A DNA stretch of 64,000 nt from Bacillus sp. HF117_J1_D (GTDB taxonomy: Bacteria > Bacillota > Bacilli > Bacillales > Bacillaceae_C): the NCBI GenBank assembly GCA_009928435.1, contig JAABNQ010000013.1:1-64000 (forward strand), given 5' to 3'. Shown here in pieces: positions 53,789 through 63,203 of this stretch (the first letter of the stretch is position 1; each line of letters begins with the position of its first letter). The position numbers and the translations under genes were made by a program. Below the pieces are notes generated by a model, which ran no database searches, was not told the origin of the DNA, and saw only the letters and a list, made by a program, of their open reading frames with translations.

Positions 53789-54874
53789 TTAATCAAATAT
53801 GATTTTATCCACTGCTTCTTTATCCAGACGCTTAATTACTTCCGTAATGAGTTTCACTGCATTTTCATAGTCATCACGATGCAAAAGAGCTGCATGTGTA
53901 TGGATATAGCGAGTAGCGATTGTAATAGCTAATGACGGGGCACCTTCCCCTGCCAAATGTGTAGATCCTGCATCCGTTCCTCCACCAGGCATAGCGTCAA
54001 ATTGGTAGGGAATACCCAATTCATCCGCTACCCCTGTTACGAAATCACGAAGGCCTTTATGGGAGACCATTGAAGCATCATATAGGATGATTTGCGGTCC
54101 TTCTCCCATTTTTCCTTGCGCCTCCTTATCGGAGACACCCGGGGTATCGCCCGCAATACCGACATCCACTGCGAATGCAATGTCCGGCGCGATTTTATTT
54201 GCGGCTGTTTTGGCCCCTCTTAAACCTACCTCTTCCTGTACAGTACCAACACCGTATACAATGTTGGGGTGATTTTCGCCTTTTAGATTTTTTAGAACAT
54301 CGATGGCAATAGCGCAGCCAATCCGGTTATCCCATGCTTTGGCAAGAAGCATTTTCTCATTGTTCATGACAGTAAATTCAAAGTAAGGAACAACCATATC
54401 GCCCGGACGGACTCCCCACTCTCTCGCTTCTTCCTTACTCGACGCTCCGATATCAATGAACATATCCTTGATTTCCACTGGCTTTTTCCGTGCTTCTGCT
54501 GATAAAATATGCGGCGGTTTGGAGCCGATAACACCTGTAATCTCGCCTTTTGCGGTAACAATCGTCACTCGCTGGGCGAGCATCACCTGATTCCACCATC
54601 CTCCAACTGTTTGGAATCGAAGGAACCCCTTGTCATCGATTTGTGTAATCATGAAGCCTACTTCATCCAAATGCCCAGCCACCATAACTTTGGGTCCGCT
54701 AGAATCACCTGTTTTTTTTGCGATTAAACTTCCCAGGCCATCCGTTTCGATCCCATCTGCATATGGCTCTATGTACTTTTTCATGATGCTGCGCGGTTCT
54801 TGCTCATTACCTGGAATCCCCTTGGCGTCGGTTAAGTCTTTTAGCATTGTTAAATTTTCATCGAGCTGTTTCAT
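53789..54874 (-). CDS. ysdC: M42-family metallo-aminopeptidase (YsdC)
   Basis: 361 residues. Metal ligands are seen in [49 protein letters not shown] and [14 protein letters not shown], the co-catalytic two-metal set of M42 peptidases (glutamyl aminopeptidase/endoglucanase group). Cytosolic peptide degradation. Same place as in B. subtilis. Confidence 0.94.
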   Translation of the reverse strand: MKQLDENLTMLKDLTDAKGIPGNEQEPRSIMKKYIEPYADGIETDGLGSLIAKKTGDSSGPKVMVAGHLDEVGFMITQIDDKGFLRFQTVGGWWNQVMLAQRVTIVTAKGEITGVIGSKPPHILSAEARKKPVEIKDMFIDIGASSKEEAREWGVRPGDMVVPYFEFTVMNNEKMLLAKAWDNRIGCAIAIDVLKNLKGENHPNIVYGVGTVQEEVGLRGAKTAANKIAPDIAFAVDVGIAGDTPGVSDKEAQGKMGEGPQIILYDASMVSHKGLRDFVTGVADELGIPYQFDAMPGGGTDAGSTHLAGEGAPSLAITIATRYIHTHAALLHRDDYENAVKLITEVIKRLDKEAVDKIIFD

Positions 54875-54960
54875 TCTTATCCCTCGCTTTAGAAAATTTT
54901 TCCTTTATAAAATTATACTGAAAAACTGATGTATTCACAAAGAAGTTATTGCTATTTCAT

Positions 54961-55455
54961 TTAATATCCGTTTTGCTGGCGCTTGAAATTCACATCGTTT
55001 TTCTTCTTATACGCTTCCTGCACTTCATGCAGCGTAAAACCAAGCGTTTGCCCTAGAACAATATATTGACGGAAAAGTTCCTCGAAATCCATTGCATCTT
55101 TTGACTGACGAAAATCATTAATCAGCTTGTAAACCTTTAAAAAGCTGCGATTTAAATCTTCATTGGCTTCCTGGGATACAAGAGAATATTCGCGTTCTGA
55201 AAAACCGAGCTCCAGGCCAAGAGATAAAATAAAATGGACGCCATCCACGAACTCCTCCAAAATATCCTCGTGGGGGGATGGAGCCTTTTTACTCCAAAAT
55301 TTAAAGCTCCTTGTTTCGTTCGCTAATTCACCAACTTCAACAAGCAAAGCTAGTATCTTTTTTTCAAATAAATCTTCTCTTTGCAGATCATGTTCCTTTT
55401 CTATATATTGGTCCAATTCATACTGCATAGCAAACCATTCCTGTATTGTCATCAT
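54961..55455 (-). CDS. Dimeric (all-alpha) dUTPase
   Basis: 164 residues. The motifs ALLVEVGELANETRSFKFWS and DILEEFVDGVHFILSLG carry the acidic Mg2+ ligands of the MazG-like all-alpha NTP pyrophosphatase superfamily, dUTPase branch. It removes dUTP and makes dUMP. Starts at ATGATG; divergent from ysdB. Confidence 0.88.
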   Translation of the reverse strand: MMTIQEWFAMQYELDQYIEKEHDLQREDLFEKKILALLVEVGELANETRSFKFWSKKAPSPHEDILEEFVDGVHFILSLGLELGFSEREYSLVSQEANEDLNRSFLKVYKLINDFRQSKDAMDFEELFRQYIVLGQTLGFTLHEVQEAYKKKNDVNFKRQQNGY

Positions 55456-55489
55456 TTATCAATCCTCCATGAAAAAATTATAACAAAGT

Positions 55490-55516
55490 TGAAACCTTTT
55501 ATCCCGTTTGTCCGTA
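55490..55516 (+). promoter_or_regulatory. Sigma-W promoter of ysdB
   Basis: TGAAAC, 17 bp, CGTA; matches the sigma-W envelope-stress consensus. ysdB is a known sigma-W gene in B. subtilis. Confidence 0.85.
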
Positions 55517-55548
55517 TATTAGGTAGATGATGGATTGGAGGGCTCGTC

Positions 55549-55944
55549 ATGATCTTATTATTTAGACTCGTCATTTTGGCTTTCATTATTTATCTCTTTT
55601 ATATAGCTATTAAATTTATATTGGATCCAAAAAGAAAATTGGAAAGTGCCCATGAACAAAAGAAATTTTTCTTTTACGATATTCCTGATAATATTCGAAA
55701 AAACTTTTTGATCACTTATGAGGGCGTTATGTTCGAAGGTGAGAAATATCTCGGGACAACTGAACGTGCTTTTGAAGTCGTTTCCATTTTCATTTTTCCA
55801 CACAATAGTGATCTGCTGCAAGGACTAAGCTACGAGGATTTCACATTTATTGAAAATGAAGTGAAGCTGAGGTATCCCAATGCAGCTATTGACTGGAAAA
55901 GCCCTGTTAAAGAATTGGTGGAAAAAAATAGGAGTAAAGAATAA
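55549..55944 (+). CDS. ysdB: Sigma-W pathway protein YsdB
   Basis: 131 residues. One N-terminal membrane helix (ILLFRLVILAFIIYLFYIAI) and a cytosolic domain (FFFYDIPDNIRKNFLITYEG). Length and sequence fit B. subtilis YsdB; its action in the stress response is unknown. Confidence 0.9.
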   Translation: MILLFRLVILAFIIYLFYIAIKFILDPKRKLESAHEQKKFFFYDIPDNIRKNFLITYEGVMFEGEKYLGTTERAFEVVSIFIFPHNSDLLQGLSYEDFTFIENEVKLRYPNAAIDWKSPVKELVEKNRSKE

Positions 55945-55959
55945 CGTGCGCATGCTTAA

Positions 55960-55986
55960 GAAGGCTGCTCTCTATGGCAGCCCTTT
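55960..55986 (+). terminator. ysdB terminator
   Basis: AAGGCTGC and GGCAGCCCTTT pair around TCTCTAT. Confidence 0.6.
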
Positions 55987-56040
55987 CCTGCAAATATCCG
56001 CTTTCGAGCAAAGTTCGCTTGACTATTTTTGAATGATTAT

Positions 56041-56616
56041 TCAAGCAGAGTGGTGTGAAAAGAACTCTCGCCATTTGATGGTGACTACTCTCTCGCGAAG
56101 AAGATAGCAAAGGATAAAAAGTGCGATGACGATGAGGACAGCCATTCTAGGAGAAAACTGGGTGATATATTCACCAAATATCGTATAAAAAAGAGCAAGC
56201 GGTAAATTAGTTGCGAATGCCCCCTTCATAAACCCTCGAAAGTCCGGTCTTCTTTCCAGCAAGCAGACATTTAGCAAATGATAGTGAAAAAATGGAATCA
56301 ATCGCAATACGGCGATCTGGCCCACTGTCAATTTTGTATGCGCCCCAAACCAATTATGCTTGATTTTCATCAATTTACCATACGTTCGCGGAATCTTCCT
56401 GATACAGAAATAAAATAAAGCGGACAATAATAACAAACCTGCCATTGAATAGACTGTTCCAAGAAAGCTACCGAACAGTATCCCACCTGCCATGCAAACT
56501 AACACAACCGGTATAAACATAAATTGCCGAACGACGTGGAACAGTATAAATAGCACTGGTGCTAGAATTCCAATTCCACTCATAACCGAAAGCATGATTA
56601 ACAACTGCTCATCCAT
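56041..56616 (-). CDS. TVP38/TMEM64-family membrane protein
   Basis: 191 residues from ATG 56616, six bases after AGGTGA. Five or six helices with the SNARE-associated (VTT/DedA-related) core, including VCMAGGILFGSFLGTVYSMA and ALRLIPFF-like VLRLIPFFHYHLLN. The family resembles lipid scramblases/transporters. B. subtilis has a relative, YtxB, between dnaI and ytxC; here that slot is empty and this gene lies after rplT. Confidence 0.85.
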   Translation of the reverse strand: MDEQLLIMLSVMSGIGILAPVLFILFHVVRQFMFIPVVLVCMAGGILFGSFLGTVYSMAGLLLLSALFYFCIRKIPRTYGKLMKIKHNWFGAHTKLTVGQIAVLRLIPFFHYHLLNVCLLERRPDFRGFMKGAFATNLPLALFYTIFGEYITQFSPRMAVLIVIALFILCYLLRERVVTIKWREFFSHHSA

Positions 56617-56695
56617 GATGGTCACCTGCTTTCTTCTATACATATGTATTTTTTTCCTGCTCGCTTATGACCCGAACCTATATCTCAACAGAAAA

Positions 56696-56728
56696 AGAGC
56701 CACTCTTCCAAAATGGAGAGTGGCTCTC
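56696..56728 (-). terminator. infC-rpmI-rplT terminator
   Basis: AGAGCCACTCT and AGAGTGGCTCT form an 11-bp stem with T-rich exit. Confidence 0.85.
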
Positions 56729-56799
56729 TTTCGTTAGGCATTTATTTTAACGTCTCACCAAGCACAGGATATGCTGGTCTGAGCCGATCAAGACGCCTC

Positions 56800-57153
56800 T
56801 TAAAGAGCCGCCTTTGCTTTGTCTGCAAGTTCTGCAAATGCTTTTTCATCAGAAATAGCAAGGTCTGCAAGCATTTTACGATTTACTTCGATACCGGCAA
56901 CTTTCAAGCCGTGCATCAAACGGCTGTAGGAAAGACCGTTCATACGTGCTGCAGCATTGATACGTGTAATCCATAGCTTGCGGAAATCACGTTTCTTGTT
57001 GCGGCGGTCACGATAAGCGTACATATAAGACTTCATGACCTGCTGATTGGCAGTTTTATATAATGTATGTTTGGAACCATAATAACCTTTAGCTAATTTT
57101 AAAACTTTCTTACGACGTCTACGGGTAACTGTTCCGCCTTTTACGCGTGGCAT
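56800..57153 (-). CDS. rplT: Ribosomal protein L20
   Basis: 117 residues, starting [20 protein letters not shown]. It assembles early in the 50S subunit and in Bacillus binds the leader of its own operon to repress it. Confidence 0.98.
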   Translation of the reverse strand: MPRVKGGTVTRRRRKKVLKLAKGYYGSKHTLYKTANQQVMKSYMYAYRDRRNKKRDFRKLWITRINAAARMNGLSYSRLMHGLKVAGIEVNRKMLADLAISDEKAFAELADKAKAAL

Positions 57154-57178
57154 ATTATTTCCCTCCTAATGCTCCCTA

Positions 57179-57379
57179 TTATTTAATGTTATCAAGTAAG
57201 TGACGAATTCTGCGGAAGTCGCCTTTGGAGACGATTGCCGACTTGCGGAGTTTCCGCTTTTGTTTCGTGGATTTATTAGCGGCCAAGTGGCTTGTGTAAC
57301 CATGTGAACGTTTTAATTTGCCGGAGGCAGTCTTTTTAAAACGTTTTGCTGCGCCGCGGTGTGTTTTCATTTTTGGCAT
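57179..57379 (-). CDS. rpmI: Ribosomal protein L35
   Basis: 66 residues, [20 protein letters not shown] and onward, between infC and rplT in the standard operon. Confidence 0.98.
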   Translation of the reverse strand: MPKMKTHRGAAKRFKKTASGKLKRSHGYTSHLAANKSTKQKRKLRKSAIVSKGDFRRIRHLLDNIK

Positions 57380-57400
57380 ATGAATTTCCTCCTCAAAACA

Positions 57401-57916
57401 TTACTTTTCGTTAATCGGTGCGAGTACTAGGAACATGCTTCTGCCGTCCATTCGTGGTCTGGACTCGACAGTTGCCAAATCTTTGCACTCCTCAGCAAAG
57501 CGTGTCAGTACTTGCTGACCGATTTCTTTATGAGTGATAGCGCGTCCTCTGAAACGGATGGATGCCTTCACTTTGTCCCCTTTTTCAAGGAATTTACGTC
57601 CATTGCGAAGCTTTGTATTAAAATCATGCTCATCAATTGTTGGACTTAAACGAACTTCCTTCACGTTGATCACTTTTTGGTTCTTACGCGCTTCTTTTTC
57701 TCTCTTTTGCTGTTCAAAACGATATTTCCCATAGTCCATAATTCTGGCTACAGGGGGCTTCGCGTTCGGCGCAACCAAAACAAGGTCAAGGTTGGCACGC
57801 GCAGCAATATCGAGCGCTTCATTGCGGGATTTGACTCCTGCCTGTTCACCATTTTGGTCAATGAGACGAAGTTCACGGGCACGAATGCCTTCATTCACAA
57901 ACATATCTTTGCTAAT
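57401..57916 (-). CDS. infC: Translation initiation factor IF-3, ATT start
   Basis: About 171 residues. The start is set at ATT 57916, five bases after GGAGGTGGC, so the protein begins (M)[14 protein letters not shown] as in B. subtilis. infC uses a non-standard start in many bacteria because IF-3 itself discriminates against such codons, giving autoregulation. Domain motifs include [20 protein letters not shown] and [13 protein letters not shown]. First gene of the L20 operon. Confidence 0.95.
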   Translation of the reverse strand: MSKDMFVNEGIRARELRLIDQNGEQAGVKSRNEALDIAARANLDLVLVAPNAKPPVARIMDYGKYRFEQQKREKEARKNQKVINVKEVRLSPTIDEHDFNTKLRNGRKFLEKGDKVKASIRFRGRAITHKEIGQQVLTRFAEECKDLATVESRPRMDGRSMFLVLAPINEK

Positions 57917-58024
57917 AGTTAGCCACCTCCAAGGTATTTTCAAGAATACTGAGTTTGAGTAAAAATAGGGCTGATCTGTTTATATATGAAATTCTTTCGC
58001 CTATCTTTATCTGATTTGATTTCA

Positions 58025-58200
58025 TAAAAAAATGCAGGCCGCAAAAGGGACCCGCATTTAATCACACATAACATCGTGTCGATAATTGCTTACATTCATA
58101 GCCTGGCAACAGCATTAATGCGTCAATCAGGCGAGAAGCGGGCAGCTCCTTCTTACACAAACAAGTATTCGATTAACCTTATTTAGTCTATCATGGCTAC
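58025..58200 (-). promoter_or_regulatory. L20 leader of infC-rpmI-rplT
   Basis: The minus strand holds a folded leader (GGAGCTGCCCGCTTCTCGCC...GCCAGGCTATGAATG) ending in a terminator: AAATGCGGGTCCC...GGCCTGCATTTTTTT (58026-58060). L20 binding to such leaders ends transcription early in Bacillus. Confidence 0.8.
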
Positions 58201-58348
58201 ATAAATTTGTCAAATGACAGGCATGTAAAACCTTGTGATAACAACGTTTTTTATCATACCAAATTTATGCTCAGCCTGCAATGTTTATTTTTCAAGAATT
58301 AGGTAAAACTCTATAACTATAGGTCAAGTGATAAGGAGGTTCACGGAT

Positions 58349-58894
58349 ATGAAAAAATGGATTTTTTCCTTTTCGATCCCTTTGTTTGCTATTGGATTAG
58401 CCGCTTGTTCCAACGATCCATCAATAGATAACCATCCAAAAGAACAGGTAGTTCCACCGCCAAATGAAAATGCAACAACAAATGACGATATCATCAGCAG
58501 AGATGATAGCGGAAACAAATCCGATGATGGGAATGTCCAAGATATGAATGCGAAAAAGCTGATGGACAACTTCCCTTATACGAAGTTCGATTTGGAAGTC
58601 GATTATGCTTCGGATATAGAATACGATTATGAATATGAAGAAAAGAATGCCGGTACTGGCTCGTACCGCGCGGAATTGAATGATGCTGTTCATGACAAAA
58701 AGTTGAAAGGTGCAGAAGCATTTCAGTCTTTATACACCTTAATGCAGGACGTAAGGATTGATGAAAATACAGCAAAGGAAGACGCTATCCAACAGATCCT
58801 TGACACATTCCAGCTTGAAACCAACTACACAAAATTCGATTTGGAATACACAATGAAAAATGGAAAGAAAATAGAATTTGAAGATAGACAATAA
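58349..58894 (+). CDS. YusW-like lipoprotein
   Basis: 181 residues from ATG 58349, after AAGGAGG. The signal peptide ends in lipobox GLAAC. After an acidic linker come two copies of a short module beginning YTKFDLE (near residues 77 and 164), as in the YusW-like family. Function unknown; anchored outside the membrane. Its stop is followed directly by the GGGGTCTGACCCC inverted repeat. Not part of the B. subtilis order. Confidence 0.82.
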   Translation: MKKWIFSFSIPLFAIGLAACSNDPSIDNHPKEQVVPPPNENATTNDDIISRDDSGNKSDDGNVQDMNAKKLMDNFPYTKFDLEVDYASDIEYDYEYEEKNAGTGSYRAELNDAVHDKKLKGAEAFQSLYTLMQDVRIDENTAKEDAIQQILDTFQLETNYTKFDLEYTMKNGKKIEFEDRQ

Positions 58895-58902
58895 CAAAAC
58901 CA

Positions 58903-58954
58903 GGGGTCTGACCCCCACCGAAGTAACGCGTTAAAGCGGTGGGGGTCAGACCCC
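58903..58954. repeat. GGGGTCTGACCCC inverted repeat, complete copy
   Basis: Two perfect 18-bp arms (58903-58920 and 58937-58954) around a 16-base centre containing the palindrome AACGCGTT. It lies between the lipoprotein and thrS stops, where it can act as a two-way terminator. One-armed or core copies are at 46245 and 26929. Confidence 0.85.
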
Positions 58955-58961
58955 TTCATCT

Positions 58962-60893
58962 TTATTGATAATTTTTTATTTTTTCCTGGGTTTGTTCGAT
59001 GAATTTGTTCAATGGAACTGTTTCTGTCTTTTTCTCTCCGTATTTTCTTACGTTGACTGCTTCAGCTTCGACTTCATTGTCACCGACGACAAGCATATAA
59101 GGGATTTTTTGCATTTGCGCTTCGCGGATTTTATAGCCGATTTTCTCATCGCGCTTATCCATTTCCACACGCAAGCCGCTTGCTTTCAGTTTATCCGTCA
59201 CTTGCTTAGCATAATCAAAATGTGCATCCGGGGACACAGGGATTACCTGAACCTGAACAGGTGCAAGCCAAGTCGGGAATGCTCCTTTGTATTCCTCAAT
59301 CAAAAAGGCAACAAACCTCTCCATCGTTGATACAACTCCACGGTGAATGACAACCGGACGATGCTGTTTACCATCTTCCCCCACATAAGTCAAATCGAAT
59401 TTTTCAGGAAGCAGGAAGTCGAGCTGGACGGTGGATAGTGTCTCTTCTTTTCCAAGAGCCGTTTTCACCTGAACATCCAGTTTCGGTCCATAAAATGCAG
59501 CCTCTCCATCTACTTCATAATAGTCCAAATTCAGATCATCCATCGCCTCTTTCAGCATGGACTGTGCCTTTTCCCACATGTCATCATCATCAAAATATTT
59601 CTCTTTATCTTCTGGATCACGGTAAGAAAGCCTGAATGAGTACTCACTGATGTTGAAATCTCCGTATACTGCAACAATCAGTTCAACAACCCGTTTAAAC
59701 TCTTCCTTAATTTGATCTGGGCGAACAAATATATGAGCATCATTCAATGTCATTCCACGAACCCGCTGTAAACCAGACAGTGCTCCTGACATTTCATAGC
59801 GGTGCATAAGCCCCAGCTCAGCAATACGGATCGGAAGCTCGCGGTAGCTATGAATATCATTTTTGAAAATCATCATATGGTGAGGGCAGTTCATCGGACG
59901 CAAAACAAGTTGCTCATTGTCCATATCCATCACCGGGAACATGTCTTCTTGATAATGATCCCAGTGTCCACTTGTTTTATAAAGATCCACGCTTCCCATT
60001 ACTGGAGTGTATACATGATCGTAACCAAGCTCAACTTCTTTATCCACAATATAACGTTCAACGATTCTGCGGATCGTTGCGCCTTTCGGAAGCCAAAGCG
60101 GCAGCCCTTGCCCTACTTTTTGTGAGTTTGTAAACAAACCAAGCTCTTTTCCAAGCTTGCGGTGATCGCGTTCCTTCGCTTCTTCCAACATTTTCAGATG
60201 CTCTTGAAGATCGCTCTTTTTAAAGAAGGCAGTTCCATAAACACGCTGCAGCATCTTATTGTCGCTGTCTCCACGCCAGTAGGCACCAGCAATGCTCAAC
60301 AATTTGAAAAACTTAATTTTGCCAGTAGAAGGAACATGAACCCCGCGGCATAAATCGTAAAATTCTCCTTGCTCATAAATCGTCACTTTTTCATCCGCAG
60401 GGATGGCGTCAATCAATTCCTGCTTATACTCATCATGTGCAAACAGTTTTTTCGCTTCATCCCTTGTAACCTCTTTGCGCACGACTTCCAAATTTTCACC
60501 GATGATTCGGTTCATCTCTTTTTCAATGGCAGGCAAATCGTCCGGTGTCAATGAATGTTCCATATCCATATCGTAATAAAACCCATTTTCAATGACTGGA
60601 CCAACGCCAAGCTTTACACCGGGATAAAGGCGTGATACTGCCTGTGCCATTAAGTGAGCAGAGCTGTGCCGAAGCACTTCAAGAGCTTCTTCGCTCCCTG
60701 GCGTAATGATTTCTATAGAACCGTCTTTGCTAATCGGTGTTCTTAAATCAATCATTTCACCGCTCAGCTTTCCAGCAACAGCACTTTTCTTCAAACCAGG
60801 GCTGATGGAAGTCGCAATCTCTTCAGTCGTCGTTCCAGCAGAGAATTCCTTGACGGATCCATCTGGAAAAGTGATTTTTAATTGGTCAGACAT
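58962..60893 (-). CDS. thrS: Threonine-tRNA ligase
   Basis: 643 residues from ATG 60893, after AAGGAG. Domains in order: TGS ([20 protein letters not shown]), the editing SAD domain with [11 protein letters not shown], class II core ([49 protein letters not shown]) and the anticodon-binding domain. Same length as B. subtilis ThrS. Controlled by the T-box upstream. Confidence 0.97.
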   Translation of the reverse strand: MSDQLKITFPDGSVKEFSAGTTTEEIATSISPGLKKSAVAGKLSGEMIDLRTPISKDGSIEIITPGSEEALEVLRHSSAHLMAQAVSRLYPGVKLGVGPVIENGFYYDMDMEHSLTPDDLPAIEKEMNRIIGENLEVVRKEVTRDEAKKLFAHDEYKQELIDAIPADEKVTIYEQGEFYDLCRGVHVPSTGKIKFFKLLSIAGAYWRGDSDNKMLQRVYGTAFFKKSDLQEHLKMLEEAKERDHRKLGKELGLFTNSQKVGQGLPLWLPKGATIRRIVERYIVDKEVELGYDHVYTPVMGSVDLYKTSGHWDHYQEDMFPVMDMDNEQLVLRPMNCPHHMMIFKNDIHSYRELPIRIAELGLMHRYEMSGALSGLQRVRGMTLNDAHIFVRPDQIKEEFKRVVELIVAVYGDFNISEYSFRLSYRDPEDKEKYFDDDDMWEKAQSMLKEAMDDLNLDYYEVDGEAAFYGPKLDVQVKTALGKEETLSTVQLDFLLPEKFDLTYVGEDGKQHRPVVIHRGVVSTMERFVAFLIEEYKGAFPTWLAPVQVQVIPVSPDAHFDYAKQVTDKLKASGLRVEMDKRDEKIGYKIREAQMQKIPYMLVVGDNEVEAEAVNVRKYGEKKTETVPLNKFIEQTQEKIKNYQ

Positions 60894-60924
60894 ACAATCT
60901 ACTCCTTCTTCTTTCATTGAAAAA

Positions 60925-61190
60925 TAAAAAAACCCGCCCCTGGCAAAGGGACGAGTTGTAACGCACGTGGTTCCACCCTAATTTCCATAATCCGACCTAG
61001 CCGTCTTATGACTTAGAATACGATAACGGATTTGATCCGCCGCCCACTACTTTCATTTCATGACCGGAGTTCAAAGGTGGTAAGCATTCAAATCGTGTTA
61101 GGAAGTTCTCAGCACACCTTCCCTCTCTGCAAACCGTAAAAGAATACTCTTGTCCTTGTCATAACGATTGGTTAATTTGATTATGTACGT
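60925..61190 (-). promoter_or_regulatory. T-box leader of thrS
   Basis: The minus strand has the T-box GGGTGGAACCACG (60966-60978) and a terminator AACTCGTCCC...GGGGCGGGTT followed by T7. An ACC codon in GCTTACCACCTTTG (about 61080) fits a threonine specifier. Confidence 0.92.
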
Positions 61191-61229
61191 ATTATAGAAT
61201 GTTGTCTGTAGAAAATCAAGAGGATTCAT

Positions 61230-62018
61230 TTATTTGATTGGAGGAAGGATCACCAGTCTCTCTTCAAAAATATTACTTAATGTTCTAACCAGCGGTTTCT
61301 CACCGTAAGGAGTATAAAGAAGTATTTTTTCAGGAGCCATGGATAAAAGAGGTGCAATAACAGCTGAATCGATATATGCAGGATGAATTGCAAGCAGGCG
61401 GCGGTCCACCATATTAAGAACTTTGTCTTTTTCCATAACTCGAAAGTCTTCATCATAAAACTTTACTTCTTCATTCATCGAAAGATGCACCATTTTCTTT
61501 CTTGGGGTACGATCCTTTAAATATTCCCTTAACATATGGATAAATATCTGGTATTCCTGTTCCATCTTATATTCATCTATAGCCACATACAAATACCGGC
61601 TTAATGCTTCTCGATAATCTTTTAGCCTGAAAGTCAAGAGTGAATCAAATCGTACAGATGTTGATGAATCCAAAAAAGACTCCACTGCTGTTCGGACCAT
61701 TCCCAATTCATCCATTTTTCCTGTCAATGCGATTAATTCTTCCCTCTTTCCATTGCACATCTCAGATACGATTTCGATAATTTGATCACGTTCTTCTTGA
61801 TTTTCAAAGTAAAATTGTTCAGAAAGTATCTTGTGAAGGAATTCGCCTTTTTTAACATGAATGATAAAATGTGCAAGCGCGTCCATGTAGCAGCGTTTTT
61901 CCGGGAATGAAAAAACAAAAAAGTCCCTATCCTTGGAAAACGGTTCATCCAGACCATATTTATAAAAGAAAGTTTGCAATTGTATCGCTTCTTCTTCTGA
62001 TAAAAAGATAATATCCAT
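61230..62018 (-). CDS. ytxC: Sporulation protein YtxC
   Basis: 262 residues with family blocks LSEQFYFENQEERDQI, LLTFRLKDYREALSRYLYVA and IHPAYIDSAVIAPLLS. YtxC-like proteins occur only in spore formers; the biochemical role is unknown. Between dnaI and thrS as in B. subtilis, but without ytxB. Confidence 0.88.
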   Translation of the reverse strand: MDIIFLSEEEAIQLQTFFYKYGLDEPFSKDRDFFVFSFPEKRCYMDALAHFIIHVKKGEFLHKILSEQFYFENQEERDQIIEIVSEMCNGKREELIALTGKMDELGMVRTAVESFLDSSTSVRFDSLLTFRLKDYREALSRYLYVAIDEYKMEQEYQIFIHMLREYLKDRTPRKKMVHLSMNEEVKFYDEDFRVMEKDKVLNMVDRRLLAIHPAYIDSAVIAPLLSMAPEKILLYTPYGEKPLVRTLSNIFEERLVILPPIK

Positions 62019-62137
62019 GCCGGGGCCCCTCCTTTGATTGACACTTTCTTATCATTGATTCATGTATATGGGGGGCACGTCCCGGCTATACCTTGGACAT
62101 GAAAAAATGAGGATTGGACAAAAACTGCCTGAAACCT

Positions 62138-62188
62138 AAAAAAGCGCAAGAAATCAATTGTAGAAACGTTGATTTCTCGCGCTTTTTT
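62138..62188. terminator. Terminator of dnaB-dnaI
   Basis: AAAAAAGCGCAAGAAATCAA and TTGATTTCTCGCGCTTTTTT form a 20-bp stem with one mismatch, usable in both directions. Confidence 0.85.
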
Positions 62189-62267
62189 AATGTGATATTT
62201 TTCTATCAAAGTATTTATTCACCGGCCTGATTGATCAACATACGTCCATTTCCTTATGGACTTCCTC

Positions 62268-63203
62268 TTACAAATGTCTTCGATTCGGTCCTCCGAGTTT
62301 GATTGGAATGGAAAGAAATTTGATTCTCTCCATCAATCTCCGGGCTTTCATCTTTTCCTCTTCTCCTCTTTGAGTGTATGTCAAATGGTGTTCCAAGCCG
62401 CTGAAATCAAAGTTCGATGTAAAAAAGGTGGGTAGCTGTTCTTGCATTCTATACTGCATGATCGAGCCCAAGATTTCATCTCTCGTCCAGCTCGACATCG
62501 CTTCTGCACCGATATCATCAAGCATGAGGACATGCGCTTTTTTCACTGTTTCCAGTTTTTCATTCAATGTATGGTCTCCAAGTGACTGTTTCATTTCCCG
62601 CAAAAATTCCGGAACATATACAATCAACGAGGCAATGCCTTTCTCCGCCAATTGATTGGCTATAGCCCCCAATAAGTATGATTTGCCGACGCCAAATTCT
62701 CCATGCAGATAAAGTCCTTTCATGCCGCTTCCTTGTGCATATTCCGCCGTAAAACGCTCAGCATATTCAAAAGCGTCCAGCCTGCCCTCACTCTCTAAGA
62801 AAAAATCAGCAAAGGATGCGTTCAGTATATCCTTCGGCATGTAGAAGCTTTGAATCAACTTCCTTGTTCGCCTTCGTTCATCATCCACGAGCTTTTCAGG
62901 ACATGCACGATAATGGATGTCAATCCGGTTATTTTCAATCATGAGCGAAGGCTCATAGCCTTTCATGAGATTTACGCATCTGGAAAGATCGGGGCAATCC
63001 TTGCAATTGATCGTCTGAGACTTGTATTCATACAACTTCATTAAATGGCTCTCAATCATCCGATTAGTAACATGTTCCTTGTTCGCCTCTAAAAAAGCCT
63101 GGATATCTGGATCCCCTAGCACTTCCTGCCTTAAATCCTCATATCTCTTACGGAATTCAGGCGTCTGGTACAGGTTGTTCATCGTTTTATTAATGCTTTC
63201 CAC
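62268..63203 (-). CDS. dnaI: Primosomal protein DnaI (helicase loader)
   Basis: 311 residues from GTG 63203, five bases after GGAGGTGA; the product begins MESINKTM, like B. subtilis DnaI (MEPI...). The N-terminal part has a zinc-binding cluster (INCKDCPDLSRCVNLM). The AAA+ part has Walker A GEFGVGKS, Walker B VLMLDDIG and the sensor region. It loads the DnaC helicase. The start overlaps the end of dnaB by 14 bp. Confidence 0.95.
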   Translation of the reverse strand: MESINKTMNNLYQTPEFRKRYEDLRQEVLGDPDIQAFLEANKEHVTNRMIESHLMKLYEYKSQTINCKDCPDLSRCVNLMKGYEPSLMIENNRIDIHYRACPEKLVDDERRRTRKLIQSFYMPKDILNASFADFFLESEGRLDAFEYAERFTAEYAQGSGMKGLYLHGEFGVGKSYLLGAIANQLAEKGIASLIVYVPEFLREMKQSLGDHTLNEKLETVKKAHVLMLDDIGAEAMSSWTRDEILGSIMQYRMQEQLPTFFTSNFDFSGLEHHLTYTQRGEEEKMKARRLMERIKFLSIPIKLGGPNRRHL

